Assembly: GCA_034521465.1 (NCBI GenBank)
Contig: JAXHMN010000025.1
Location: forward strand, 1 to 64,000
Source: SURF-28 sp034521465
GTDB taxonomy: Bacteria > Bacteroidota > Ignavibacteria > Ignavibacteriales > Melioribacteraceae
Reading direction: 5' to 3'
Length of the DNA stretch: 64,000 nt
Of the stretch, positions 10,952 through 20,636 are shown in pieces. The notes below the pieces were generated by a model that worked only from the letters and a program-made list of their open reading frames with translations, searched no databases and had not been told where the DNA came from. The first letter of the stretch is position 1, and each line of letters opens with the position of its first letter. The translations under genes were made by a program, and so were the position numbers.

Positions 10952-13237
10952 ATGACTTTCTCAAGAACAACAACTCGTTTATTATTTCTTTTACTGACAG
11001 TACTTTTAACAAACGGTCAAACATTTGTTAAAGATGATGACCACATTATCAACCAGACAAACAAAGCTGTAAATTATTCCGGCCCTGCTTGGATCGATTT
11101 TGATAATGACGGCGATCTTGATCTGCACGCACCGCAAGAACATATTTTCATAAATGACGGGGATGGTAATTTTACCCACTCAAATAGTTTAATTGAAGGA
11201 ACAACTTCCGGAGTTGCAAACGGCGTAAGTTGGGCAGATTACAATAACGACGGAATTTTAGATTTGGCAATTGCCGGAGCTAGGATAAACCTTTACAGAG
11301 GCAACGGAACTGATTTTACTCGAATTACAGATGGCGTCTTTGATCCAGCCAATGGCTATGCAGGTTGGGCAACTGCCTGGGGCGACTATAACAACGATGG
11401 TTTTGTTGACTTAGTCGTAACACACGCGAATGGTTTTCACGCTGCATCTCGATCGCCGGCTTTCCTTTTCGTCAATAATGGCGATGGACGCTTTACAAGA
11501 AATGAAGATTTTTATTTTACACAAGAACTCGCTCCTTATACAATTCCCACTTGGACCGATTACGACATGGACGGCGATTTGGATCTCTTCATAGGCAGCG
11601 GGCCTGCAAGCGGAACACCGGCTAGAGATTACATTTTTGTCAATCAACTTATGGAAACGGGAACAGCTAATTTAGTTAGATTAGACGAAGGTATTTTAGG
11701 AACAGAATTGCAAGACGGACAAACTTACAACACAGTAGATTTTGATAATGACGGCGACTTTGATGTTCACCTCACTAACTACGGCGCAGCGCCGGATAGG
11801 TTTTACATAAACAATGACGGTTCTTATGAATCAACTCAAACTCCATTTACAATTGACGGCGGAAGATTAGCCGGAAACTGGGGTGATACGGATAACGACG
11901 GCGATTTAGATCTCGTTGTTACTAGTGAGAGCTCCACTGCGTTTTATCGAAATAACGGAGACGGCACTTTTACAGGAATTGACGATAACGGTCTTAACCT
12001 CGGGAGGAGCAGAGGAGCATCATTCGGCGATTATGATGATGACGGCGATCTTGATATTTTCATCGTCGGGACCGGCGGCGGATTCCTAACAAATGAAAAT
12101 GACAACGGAAACTCCTATGTAAAATTCAACTTAGAAGGAACCGTTTCAAACAAAGCTGCAATTGGATCAAAAGTAAAATTGAAAGCAACAATTAACGGTG
12201 AAGAGACCTGGCAAATGAGGGAAGTTCTTGCCGCTAATAGTTTTGGCGGACATAATAGTTTGCAAGTTCACTTTGGTCTGGGTGATGCAACTACTGCCGA
12301 AGAATTAATTGTTGAGTGGCCCTCAGGACAAGTAACTGAAATATCAAACTTAGCAGTAAATGAAACACATGATATAACCGAAGAAATTCCTTCAGGATAT
12401 TTAAGAGCGAATTTCTCAGCTGATCAAGTATCAGATTTTGGTGAATTGACAGTTCAATTTACAGATTTAACATTCAGTGATCCTAATGACACACCTACTT
12501 CTTGGGAATGGGATTTTGATAATGACGGAACAATTGACGCAGAAGAACAGAATCCTCAATTCACTTATGATGAAGTTGGGACTTATACAGTTAGTTTAGC
12601 TGTTACAAATTCGAGTGGTTCGGAAACAATTACACGTGAAGACTACATTGAGGTAAAAGTTTTACCCGGAATTCCAATCATTGTAGAAAGTTATCCGACA
12701 ACACAAGATACATTAATCGGCAAATCCGGCTCGGTTGATTTTGAAGTTGTTGCCGAAGATACCACTGGTTATGACTTAACTTATGTTTGGTCAAAGAATG
12801 GAACAAGTGCCTCAACTTCTGCAACTTATAATTATACGTCTTCATTTATTTTCCCTACACCAAGAGTTGATACTGTTACGGTAACAGTTTCAAATCCATT
12901 AAACTCAACCACAAGAACATGGTATGTTGAAGTTGTTGATGATCCTACAAGTGTTGAGGAAGAAGGATTACCAACTACATATAGTTTAGAACAAAATTAT
13001 CCAAATCCTTTTAATCCTTCTACAAAAATTAAGTATGCTGTTCCATCACGGTCATTTGTCAACATTAAAGTATTTGACATACTCGGAAATGAAATCGGAA
13101 CGCTTGTTAATAAAGAAAAATCAGCCGGTTATTACGAAGTTAATTGGAATGCAAAAAATCTTTCAACAGGAATTTATTTCTACACAATTAAAGCCGGAAA
13201 ATTCACCGATACAAAAAAGATGTTGCTTATCAAGTAG
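10952..13237 (+). CDS. Secreted FG-GAP/VCBS, ASPIC-UnbV, PKD protein with T9SS sorting domain
   Basis: A 761-residue exported protein. A signal peptide (MTFSRTTTRLLFLLLTVLLTNG) is followed by seven or more calcium-binding FG-GAP/VCBS motifs of the DxDxDGxxD type (DFDNDGDLDL, DYNNDGILDL, DYDMDGDLDL, DTDNDGDLDL, DYDDDGDLDI), which together would form a beta-propeller. Next come an ASPIC/UnbV segment (NSFGGHNSLQVHFGLG... VEWPSGQ), a PKD domain (SWEWDFDNDGTIDAEE, YTVSLAVTN) and a type A T9SS sorting domain (EQNYPNPFNPSTKIKY through GIYFYTIKAG). It is therefore predicted to be anchored to or released from the outer membrane by type IX secretion. Its place after the two-component pair, and the shared upstream motif, suggest it belongs to that regulon. 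Ligand unknown. Confidence 0.92.
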   Translation: MTFSRTTTRLLFLLLTVLLTNGQTFVKDDDHIINQTNKAVNYSGPAWIDFDNDGDLDLHAPQEHIFINDGDGNFTHSNSLIEGTTSGVANGVSWADYNNDGILDLAIAGARINLYRGNGTDFTRITDGVFDPANGYAGWATAWGDYNNDGFVDLVVTHANGFHAASRSPAFLFVNNGDGRFTRNEDFYFTQELAPYTIPTWTDYDMDGDLDLFIGSGPASGTPARDYIFVNQLMETGTANLVRLDEGILGTELQDGQTYNTVDFDNDGDFDVHLTNYGAAPDRFYINNDGSYESTQTPFTIDGGRLAGNWGDTDNDGDLDLVVTSESSTAFYRNNGDGTFTGIDDNGLNLGRSRGASFGDYDDDGDLDIFIVGTGGGFLTNENDNGNSYVKFNLEGTVSNKAAIGSKVKLKATINGEETWQMREVLAANSFGGHNSLQVHFGLGDATTAEELIVEWPSGQVTEISNLAVNETHDITEEIPSGYLRANFSADQVSDFGELTVQFTDLTFSDPNDTPTSWEWDFDNDGTIDAEEQNPQFTYDEVGTYTVSLAVTNSSGSETITREDYIEVKVLPGIPIIVESYPTTQDTLIGKSGSVDFEVVAEDTTGYDLTYVWSKNGTSASTSATYNYTSSFIFPTPRVDTVTVTVSNPLNSTTRTWYVEVVDDPTSVEEEGLPTTYSLEQNYPNPFNPSTKIKYAVPSRSFVNIKVFDILGNEIGTLVNKEKSAGYYEVNWNAKNLSTGIYFYTIKAGKFTDTKKMLLIK

Positions 13238-13256
13238 GAGCCTCCCAGCTCCAGAG

Positions 13257-13293
13257 CCATGTTCATCTACAGTTTAGGGGGAGATGGGCATGG
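13257..13293 (+). terminator. Hairpin after the secreted-protein gene
   Basis: CCATGTTCATCT (13257-13268) pairs with AGATGGGCATGG (13282-13293) over 12 positions with two G-T wobbles and a 13-base loop. It lies 20 bp after the stop codon at 13237 and is followed by TTCACTTTTATT, so it may terminate transcription or separate the message from the next gene. Confidence 0.5.
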
Positions 13294-13320
13294 TTCACTT
13301 TTATTAACCGGAGAATTATT

Positions 13321-13827
13321 ATGAAGTATTCAATAAAGTTCTATTTAATTATTTCATTACTTTTTTCATTCGGCATAAAAGCTCAATCTCCGTGCAAGTA
13401 CCCAAACTCAAATCAATTTGATTTTTGGGTCGGGCATTGGAACTTAACTTGGGAAAACGAAAAGGGTAAAATCTTAACAGGTGAAAATACTATCAGTGAA
13501 ATATTAGACGGATGTGTAATAGAAGAAAATTTTATCGCACACACTCTCGGTTTTAAAGGTAAAAGCGTTTCGGTTTACTTTGAACCGCAGCAATTGTGGA
13601 AACAAACATGGGTAGATAACAGAGGAGGTTATTTAGATTTTACCGGCGGAATGAGTGATGATAAAATGATTCTTTCCCGGAAGTTTACCAATGGCGAGGG
13701 ACAAACAATTCACCAGCGAATGGTTTGGTATAACATTAACAAAAATTCACTGGATTGGAATTGGGAAAAATCTCGCGACGGAAAGAACTGGAAGATTGCT
13801 TGGAAAATTCATTATGAAAGAAAATAA
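13321..13827 (+). CDS. Exported DUF1579-like protein
   Basis: 168 residues. The signal peptide (MKYSIKFYLIISLLFSFGIKAQS) is followed by a short domain beginning FDFWVGHWNLTWE, typical of DUF1579-like lipocalin-fold proteins: an FxFxxGxW opening, then a beta-rich body with SVSVYFEP, WVDNRGGYLDF and repeated aromatic strands. The start is supported by GGAGAA about 8 bp upstream. No catalytic signature is visible, so a ligand-binding or structural role in the periplasm is the most that can be inferred. The reading frame is intact. Confidence 0.75.
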   Translation: MKYSIKFYLIISLLFSFGIKAQSPCKYPNSNQFDFWVGHWNLTWENEKGKILTGENTISEILDGCVIEENFIAHTLGFKGKSVSVYFEPQQLWKQTWVDNRGGYLDFTGGMSDDKMILSRKFTNGEGQTIHQRMVWYNINKNSLDWNWEKSRDGKNWKIAWKIHYERK

Positions 13828-13911
13828 TTTTTATTCTTCATCATTACCGGAGCTGTTATTTCAACAGCCCTATTTATTTTGTACTTTTGTTCTACATAAT
13901 TATTCGGAACA

Positions 13912-14532
13912 ATGTTTGAAGAATGGAAATCATACCTGTCGGTTAAAACCAACAAAATCAATTTAGCGGTAACATTATTTTTCCTAATTATCGTACTGAT
14001 CTTTCTGCCAAGGTTTTTAGAGTTGATGGAGTTACGAGACGGTTTTGCTTTTCGCGATCCGCTCCTGAATATTTTTGAGCCCATTGATGTAACTTGGTTA
14101 ACTTTTCTTATTATTTATACCGGTCTAATTATTGCCGTTTATCACTTGGCACAAACACCAAATCTCTTTTTACTTGCACTAAAAGTTTATACCCTTACAA
14201 TAATTTTCCGTATGATTGGAATGTACTTTTTACCTTTGGACCCACCGGAAAAATTAATCCCGCTGGACGATCCGTTCGTTCAGTTTTGGGGGAGCGGAGA
14301 GATTTTAACGAAAGATCTTTTCTTTTCGGGACACACTTCTACTACATTTATCTTCTTTTTAACAGCTTATTCAAAAAATTATAAGTTAATATTCCTAGTC
14401 GCTACAATTTTAGTTGGTGTTTTAGTATTACTTCAACATGTTCATTATACAATTGATGTATTTGCAGCTCCTTTCTTCGCTTTTACTTCATTTGAAATTG
14501 CGAAGAGAATCGAAAGGAAATTATCGGTTTAA
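13912..14532 (+). CDS. PAP2-family membrane enzyme resembling sphingomyelin synthases
   Basis: A 206-residue integral membrane protein with about six helices. It shows the lipid-phosphatase/phosphotransferase signatures FSGHTSTT and, about 50 residues later, HYTIDVFAAPFF. That pair (SGHT plus HYTxDV, giving His-His-Asp) is the hallmark of the sphingomyelin-synthase branch (PAP2_C), as is FRMIGMYFLPL before it. Members of this branch move a phospho-head-group between lipids. Bacterial homologues are mostly uncharacterised, and Bacteroidota often contain sphingolipids, so a ceramide or diacylglycerol acceptor is conceivable. The start is the first ATG in frame after the 13827 stop; no strong ribosome site is seen. 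A plain lipid phosphatase is the alternative. Confidence 0.8.
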   Translation: MFEEWKSYLSVKTNKINLAVTLFFLIIVLIFLPRFLELMELRDGFAFRDPLLNIFEPIDVTWLTFLIIYTGLIIAVYHLAQTPNLFLLALKVYTLTIIFRMIGMYFLPLDPPEKLIPLDDPFVQFWGSGEILTKDLFFSGHTSTTFIFFLTAYSKNYKLIFLVATILVGVLVLLQHVHYTIDVFAAPFFAFTSFEIAKRIERKLSV

Positions 14533-14597
14533 TTTCTTGTAATGGAATTTTCTAAGTCTTATTTTTGTTTGATTTTATGTTAGTCAACGGAGAAAAA

Positions 14598-15236
14598 ATG
14601 ATTTCAGATGCGATTTATTACCATTACTTAAATGCCCTGCTTGAGGGAAATAAGGCAGAGTGTACGAAAATAATTTCTGAGCTGATTGATAACAACGTAG
14701 ACATAAAAGAAATTTATACCAAGCTCTTCCAAAAATCGATGTATAGAATCGGGTATCTCTGGGAGCACGATAGAGCATCCGTAGCCAAAGAACATCAAGC
14801 AACAAAAATTACCGAAAGTCTACTCAACCTTAATTACGAAAAAATTCTAGACACCCCTAAAATCAACAAAAAAGTAGTGATAGCCTGTATTGATAAAGAG
14901 TTTCATGAAATTGGTGCTCGTATCGTTTCCGACTTTTTTGAACTTAGCGGATGGCAATCTATTTTCTTAGGTTCAAATACTCCTCAAAATGAAATTGTTC
15001 AAATCATCGAAGAAGAAAAACCGGATGTTGTAGGAATTTCCAATACGTTTTACATTAATGTTGCACGACTAATAAAGCTGACTGAGAAAATACGAGAAAA
15101 ATTCTCAGACCAAGAAATTATTGTCGGTGGACAAGCACTTAACGAAGAGACAGCCAGTACTCTAAATAATTTTGGTAAAATTTTCTACATTCCCACTTTA
15201 GACGTTTTAGAAAAATTCATAAAAGAACGAAGTTAA
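14598..15236 (+). CDS. Stand-alone CarH-like cobalamin-binding protein (putative B12 photosensor module)
   Basis: A 212-residue protein of two parts: a four-helix B12-binding cap (residues ~1-85) and a Rossmann-like B12-binding domain (~90-212). It has W55-x9-E65-H66, the W-x9-EH signature of light-sensing CarH/LitR cap domains, and E101-x-H103-x2-G106, the CarH-type variant of the corrinoid histidine motif in which His ligates cobalt. The spacing from W to His is 48 residues, against 46 in Thermus CarH. Unlike CarH there is no N-terminal MerR DNA-binding domain: the gene starts directly at the cap, with GGAGAAAAA before ATG 14598. It may therefore act through a partner protein, or could be a corrinoid carrier; the W-x9-EH motif favours sensing. 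No carotenoid or other photo-response genes are nearby. Confidence 0.82.
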   Translation: MISDAIYYHYLNALLEGNKAECTKIISELIDNNVDIKEIYTKLFQKSMYRIGYLWEHDRASVAKEHQATKITESLLNLNYEKILDTPKINKKVVIACIDKEFHEIGARIVSDFFELSGWQSIFLGSNTPQNEIVQIIEEEKPDVVGISNTFYINVARLIKLTEKIREKFSDQEIIVGGQALNEETASTLNNFGKIFYIPTLDVLEKFIKERS

Positions 15237-15288
15237 ATTCTCCTCTAATATTTCGTATTTTACTCTCCACTAAAAACATGGTTTAGCT

Positions 15289-17670
15289 ATGAAAAGAATT
15301 ATTATTTTTTTCTCCCTATTAATTTTAATCAAGTTTTCCGGTTGCTCTCCCCAGCAAGATGAAAAAATTACAGATATTATACCGGTTGTTCATCTGCTCT
15401 CCGGCAACACAGATTCAATTTTGGTAAGCGATTTATTTTATTCCCAAAATTACAGTTTAGACTTTGATGCTCATCCTCACATTAATTTAGAATACTTAAA
15501 AGAAGAAAACAGTTTGGTGCTTACATCCGATTCGGATTTTGAAGGAATGACTATTATAGAATTTCAATTAAATGATAATAAGTACGGCATACCGGTGCGA
15601 GTGGAAAAATTACAGGAACACACTTTCACTTTTACACCGGAAAAAAACTACGAGTTTATTTCTCTCTTCGGAAATTTTAATCAGTGGAACAGACAAAATC
15701 TGCCGATGAAGGATGATGATGGTGACGGCACTTATGAAATTACACTTCCTTTTGAAGCGGGCACATACGAGTACAAGTTTTTTGCGGACGTAGAAGAACT
15801 TCTTGATCCCAATAATCCGGAAAAAATTCCAAGTGGAGTTGGGACAGAAAATTCAGTACTAAAAATCATCCCTCGACACACCGATGAAGTTTATTTATAT
15901 CAAGCTTCATTTGAAAATGAAAACGAATACAAGTTTTACTACAAAAATAAATCTAGTGAAGAATTAATTAATAGCGAGAATGTTTTAGCACTCATTAACA
16001 ATCAAAAAGTTGATGAAGAAAATTTAACCGTCTCCGGAAATTTTATAACAATAACTCTCGAAGATCCCGGCGAGCATGATGTAATAAGAACTGCCGTAAC
16101 CAGCAATGGTCAAAACACGAACGTACAATATGTCCATACTTACAACGGCAAACCAATTGACAATTCTCATTGGACTTGGTATGACGGAATAATTTATTCA
16201 ATGATGATTGACCGGTTTTATGATGGTGATCCGTCGCTCAATAATCCGGTTGAACATGATTCGCTTCACGAAAAAGCAAATTACATGGGCGGTGATCTGC
16301 AAGGTGTTATTAACAAACTTCACGAAGGTTACTTTGATTCACTCGGTGTGAATATCATTTGGATATCACCGGTTTACAACAATCCGAACCAAGCTTACAA
16401 AGAATACCCTGCGCCCCACCGTTATTACAGCGGCTATCACGGCTACTGGCCTATTCATCATCTTGAGGTAGAAGAGAAATTCGGAACAATGGATAAATTG
16501 AAAGAGCTTGTAAAAACCGCACACGAGAAAGACATAAAAATATTGCTTGACTTCGTTTCAAATCATGTTCACGAACTTCATCCTTTCTACAGAAATCATC
16601 CTGAATATTTTGGAACACTTGAATTGCCGGACGGAAGATTGAACTTAAGATTTTGGGATGAATACAGATTAACAACTTGGTTCGAGCCGTATCTTCCTTC
16701 ATTTGATTATGTTAATTCAGATGAAGCCGTTGAGAAAATGACGGAGAATGCTGTGTGGTGGCTTAAAACTACCGGGGCTGACGGTTTCCGTCACGATGCG
16801 GTGAAACACGTACCGAATAAATTTTGGAGAGAACTTACGCGTAAAATCAAAAAAGAAATCGCTGCTCCCGAGAACAAATATGTCTATCAAATCGGTGAAA
16901 CCTTCGGCGACTATGATTTAGTAAGTTCTTACGTGAACAATGGTCAACTAAGTTCGCAATTCAATTTCGAACTTTACAACACATCACAGGCTGCTTTCAT
17001 TGATCCGGAGTTTTCGTTTAAGAATTTAGATTATGAAATCAAGAAAACATCTGAGATTTATGGTACGATTCACTACATGGGCAATATCATGGACAGTCAT
17101 GATAAAAATAGATTTATGGCTTACACCGACGGCGATCTCAAACTCGAACAATGGAGTGCCATCGAAGAAGGATGGAACAATCCGCCTCAAGTTGATGATT
17201 CGGTGAGTTATGATAAAATGGAATTGTATATGGCTTATATGAATTCTATCCCGGGCTTACCGGTAATTTACTACGGAAGTGAATTCGGCATGACCGGCGC
17301 CTCCGATCCCGACAATAGAAGAATGATGCGCTTCGGTGACGAGCTTAGTGAATTTGAAAAAGAAACCTTAATGGATGTAAGAGAGATTGTTAATCTTAGA
17401 AAGAAATATCCGGCCCTACGTTATGGTGATTATTACTCTGTTGCGGCAGATGAGAATATTTTTGCTTACACACGTTCATATATGAATGATAGAATACTTG
17501 TAGTGATAAACAAAGATGAAGAATCGCAAAGCGTTAATCTCGAAATCCCAATTATTTATTCTGCCAAGACGTTAACCGATGTAAAGTTGGGCGAGAAAAT
17601 TGAATTAAACAATTCGAAAGCAACATTAACTTTAGATGGAATTAGTTGGAAGATGTTTTTGATTGAGTAG
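15289..17670 (+). CDS. GH13 alpha-amylase-family lipoprotein with N-terminal starch-binding module
   Basis: A 793-residue lipoprotein (lipobox KFSGC, Cys19). Residues ~110-200 form a CBM48/AMPK-type glycan-binding module (ISLFGNFNQWN, GTYEYKFFAD). The catalytic barrel follows, with nucleophile Asp503 in DGFRHDAVKH, acid/base Glu537 in QIGETFGD and transition-state Asp605 in MDSHDKNRF, so all three GH13 catalytic residues are present. The C-terminal beta-sandwich domain (NIFAYTRSYMNDRILVVINKD) is complete. The architecture resembles cyclomaltodextrinase/neopullulanase-like enzymes that hydrolyse alpha-1,4-glucans or maltodextrins, here tethered to a membrane. There is no SusC/SusD pair beside it. 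A palindromic terminator follows. Confidence 0.93.
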   Translation: MKRIIIFFSLLILIKFSGCSPQQDEKITDIIPVVHLLSGNTDSILVSDLFYSQNYSLDFDAHPHINLEYLKEENSLVLTSDSDFEGMTIIEFQLNDNKYGIPVRVEKLQEHTFTFTPEKNYEFISLFGNFNQWNRQNLPMKDDDGDGTYEITLPFEAGTYEYKFFADVEELLDPNNPEKIPSGVGTENSVLKIIPRHTDEVYLYQASFENENEYKFYYKNKSSEELINSENVLALINNQKVDEENLTVSGNFITITLEDPGEHDVIRTAVTSNGQNTNVQYVHTYNGKPIDNSHWTWYDGIIYSMMIDRFYDGDPSLNNPVEHDSLHEKANYMGGDLQGVINKLHEGYFDSLGVNIIWISPVYNNPNQAYKEYPAPHRYYSGYHGYWPIHHLEVEEKFGTMDKLKELVKTAHEKDIKILLDFVSNHVHELHPFYRNHPEYFGTLELPDGRLNLRFWDEYRLTTWFEPYLPSFDYVNSDEAVEKMTENAVWWLKTTGADGFRHDAVKHVPNKFWRELTRKIKKEIAAPENKYVYQIGETFGDYDLVSSYVNNGQLSSQFNFELYNTSQAAFIDPEFSFKNLDYEIKKTSEIYGTIHYMGNIMDSHDKNRFMAYTDGDLKLEQWSAIEEGWNNPPQVDDSVSYDKMELYMAYMNSIPGLPVIYYGSEFGMTGASDPDNRRMMRFGDELSEFEKETLMDVREIVNLRKKYPALRYGDYYSVAADENIFAYTRSYMNDRILVVINKDEESQSVNLEIPIIYSAKTLTDVKLGEKIELNNSKATLTLDGISWKMFLIE

Positions 17671-17675
17671 ATACA

Positions 17676-17755
17676 AAATCCCCGGGATTTGTCGATTTGA
17701 AAAATTTGTCTGATACTTTTGTTTTCAATTCTAAAATGGAAAATCCCGGGGATTT
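17676..17755. terminator. Bidirectional palindromic terminator, family member 1
   Basis: AAATCCCCGGGATTT (17676-17690) and its exact reverse complement AAATCCCGGGGATTT (17741-17755) are separated by 50 bp and followed by a T-run. It lies between the convergent GH13 gene and M24 peptidase. Each arm is itself nearly self-complementary (AAATCCC-G-GGGATTT). A relative lies at 45687-45769, again between convergent genes. Confidence 0.7.
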
Positions 17756-17758
17756 TTT

Positions 17759-18952
17759 TCACGATTTCACTAAATATAATTTTTCTTGTCTCGGTGTAAT
17801 AAACTCGCATCCATCTTTTGTAATAACAACTTCTTCTTCTATTGTTGCAATTCCGTAACCATCAATTGTTAAGCGCGGTTCAATTGTGAATACTTGATTT
17901 TCTTCAAGCGGCAAATAGGGTAAATTCCCGTATCGCTCCCAACGCGGCGAAAGCAATGCTCCGCCGTCATGTGCTACCCTGCCGAGTTGATGACCAAGTG
18001 CATGCGGGTACTCATCATAGCCGCTGTTTACAATATAACCTCTAGCGATATCGTCAATTTCGCATCCTTGTTTGCCCGGTTTAATTGCATCTGCAGCGCT
18101 TGTAATCGAATCACGGATTATATCAAAACCACGTTGAACTTCCTCTGGAGCTTTTTCTTCACCCGGTTTAAGAACATACCAAGTTCTTTGAATATCGGAA
18201 CAATAACCTTTGTACTTAATTCCAAAATCCATATTTATTACATGACCCGGTTCAATTTTTTTATCGGTTGGACCGGCATGTGCACCGGCAGTATCAGGAC
18301 CAGTGAAAACTGAAGGGCAATATTCCTTATCCCAAGCTAAGCCATAACCTTTTTCTTCTACTTTTTTGTGAACAAATTGAGCAACCTCTTTTTCTGTTAC
18401 GCCCGGTTTAATAAACTCAGTCACTTGATCAAATATTTTCAAAGTCTCACCGATTGCTTCTTTCATTATATCAATTTCTTTCTGAGATTTTCTTCCACGT
18501 AAAGCAGCTACAATTTCTTCCGAAGAGACTAAGCGATCTTTAAAAGGAGTTCCTTCCAAATGGCTCATTAATTCAAGATACATTCCATGCGTAAGTCCGT
18601 CTGCTAATGTCGAATTACGCGAATAATTAATCGCAATCTTTTTAGGATTGATTTCATTTAAGACTTGCAGCAGTTTATCTTTTACATGTTTGAGATATCC
18701 TTCGATTCGTTCAAAAGTTCCTACCAACTTCATATTTGCAACTTCAAGCGAACCCACAATTGCAATAGTTTGTCCGCTTTTTGTAATTATGAAAGCGCTC
18801 TGCCAAGTACAATTTGTACCGGCAATCATATCCATCATCGGATCGTTAATGTTTCCGCTCTCGCGCACAAATGTCAGCCACATATCGATATCTTTTTCTT
18901 TTAATATTTCTATGGCTTGTTTCTGTTTTTCTAAGATCATTTCTTTGTTCAT
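17759..18952 (-). CDS. M24-family aminopeptidase (Xaa-Pro type)
   Basis: A 397-residue metallopeptidase with a creatinase-like N-terminal domain and a C-terminal pita-bread catalytic domain. The five expected metal ligands are visible: Asp in INMDFGIKY, Asp in CSDIQRTW, His in HALGHQLG, Glu in FTIEPRL and Glu in TIEEEVVI. This supports hydrolysis of N-terminal Xaa-Pro bonds, although substrate preference within M24 cannot be read from sequence. No signal peptide is present, so it is cytoplasmic. It starts at MNKEMILEKQ, about 30 bp downstream of the glutamate dehydrogenase stop, so the two may be co-transcribed. The frame is intact. Confidence 0.9.
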   Translation of the reverse strand: MNKEMILEKQKQAIEILKEKDIDMWLTFVRESGNINDPMMDMIAGTNCTWQSAFIITKSGQTIAIVGSLEVANMKLVGTFERIEGYLKHVKDKLLQVLNEINPKKIAINYSRNSTLADGLTHGMYLELMSHLEGTPFKDRLVSSEEIVAALRGRKSQKEIDIMKEAIGETLKIFDQVTEFIKPGVTEKEVAQFVHKKVEEKGYGLAWDKEYCPSVFTGPDTAGAHAGPTDKKIEPGHVINMDFGIKYKGYCSDIQRTWYVLKPGEEKAPEEVQRGFDIIRDSITSAADAIKPGKQGCEIDDIARGYIVNSGYDEYPHALGHQLGRVAHDGGALLSPRWERYGNLPYLPLEENQVFTIEPRLTIDGYGIATIEEEVVITKDGCEFITPRQEKLYLVKS

Positions 18953-18982
18953 AACGTTATCCCGAATTTTTGATTTTATTCA

Positions 18983-20412
18983 TTAAGGAAATATACCTAA
19001 CGCCAAATAGCTTTCGGCAATTTTATTTATTGAAGAAATATAGCTGGCGGTTCTCAAGGTTTCTATTCTTTTACTTCTGTTATAAATTGTCCTTATTTCA
19101 TGGTAAGCAGTGACCATTGTTTCTTCCAAGCCTGAGTTCACGTAATCTAACTCACTGGGTCCGTTTACCAATAATTTTTTTTCCGTTTCGGATAAGGTTT
19201 TTCCGCTTAAGTTTTCCATTGTAGCTACAAGATTTCTATATGCCGCTTCTTCATATCTTTTTTCCATTCTACCGAACCGTACATGCGAAAGATTTTTTAA
19301 CCACTCAAAATAGGAAACAGTTACACCGCCTGCATTCGCATAGAGATCTGGAATAATCAAAACGCCTTTTTTCAAAAGAATTTCTTCCGCTTCGGGAGTT
19401 AATGGACCATTCGCTGCTTCAACAATAATTTTTGCTTTTATTTTAGGAGCATTCGCTCCCGTTACTTGATTTTCCAGAGCGGCAGGAGTAAGTATATCAC
19501 AATTCATCTCCAACGCTTTTTCCGTCGGTCTAATATTTTTTGCTCCTTTGAAGTTAAGTATCGTATTTCTGTTTTTTCTATGTTGATAAACCGCTTCTAC
19601 ATCAAGTCCGTCTTTATTATAAATAGCGCCTTCGTATTCGGCAATACCGACTACAATCGCACCGCCTTTTTGGAAATATTTTGCAGCATGATAACCGACA
19701 TTACCAAGTCCTTGAACTATAACTTTTTTACCTTCAATCCCGGTAGTAAGACCAAGTTTTTTCATGTCCTCCGGAATATTAACTACTTCTCTAGTAGCAT
19801 AAAAAACACCAAGTCCGGTAGCGGCTGTTCTGCCCCTTACACCACCTTGACTAATTGGTTTGCCGGTAACACATCCGGCAGCATCAATTTGCTCGGGATG
19901 GAATTGCTGATAAGTATCTGCAATCCAAGCCATTTCACGAGCGCCCGTTCCGTAATCGGGAGCGGGGACGTCAATTGCCGGACCAATAAAATTCTTTTTT
20001 ATTAATTCTGCCGTGTAACGACGTGTGATTTTTTCGAGTTGTTCTTCGGTATAATTTTTCGGGTCAATTTTAATTCCCCCTTTTGCTCCGCCGAACGGAA
20101 CATCGACAACCGCACACTTAAATGTCATAAGTGCGGCAAGCGCCATTACTTCATCTTGGTTTACATCCAAGCTATACCGGATACCTCCCTTTACCGGGAC
20201 TTATGATGACTATGCTCGGCACGGTATGCCTCAATTACATCATATTTATTTTTACCGGTGCGTATTGGAAAAATCATCCTGTATATTGAATTTGTTTGAC
20301 GTATCTGATCGAGAAGTCCTTTGGGATGTTTTGTCAATGCGCCCGCTTTATCAAAAAAGTTAAGCACGTTTTCCTGGAAGCTTGTTTCATGGGTTTTTTT
20401 GTTTGCGGCCAT
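18983..20412 (-). CDS. gdhA: Glutamate dehydrogenase (Glu/Leu/Phe/Val family)
   Basis: About 475 codons. The N-terminal part (MAANKKTHETSF... YRAEHSHHKS) is separated from the rest by a frame break near 20196. Restoring one C (CCCC for CCC) gives the canonical HSHHKSPVKGGIRYS... segment. Glutamate-binding and catalytic elements follow (PFGGAKGGIKIDP with the conserved lysines, PAPDYGTGAREMAWI), then a Rossmann domain (VIVQGLGNVGYHAAKYF) and TPEAEEILL...YANAGGVTVSYFEW. The enzyme interconverts glutamate with 2-oxoglutarate and ammonium; coenzyme preference is not predicted here. The missing base lies in a C-run and is most likely a sequencing error. Confidence 0.92.
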
Positions 20413-20636
20413 CTTTTCTCCCTATAGTTTAATCAAAAGAAGTTTTGTTAAAAATAAACTTAATTATTCCTTTTCTGCTTAGCAAGAAATTAGCGGCTTT
20501 CAAAAACCCAATATCCTTTTTCGTTTTTACAAACTTATTTAACTAATTTTTTCGAGCATTAATTTTTATTTTTATGAACGAATAGCACCGGAATACGTCT
20601 AACAAGTTATTAATTGTAAAAATAATTGAGGTAATA
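20413..20636. other. Divergent intergenic region between gdhA and the tricorn-like gene
   Basis: This 224-bp AT-rich stretch must hold both promoters. A ribosome site (TTGAGGTAATA) precedes the ATG at 20637 and GGGAGAAAAG precedes the gdhA start. I see no convincing operator or riboswitch. Confidence 0.4.
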
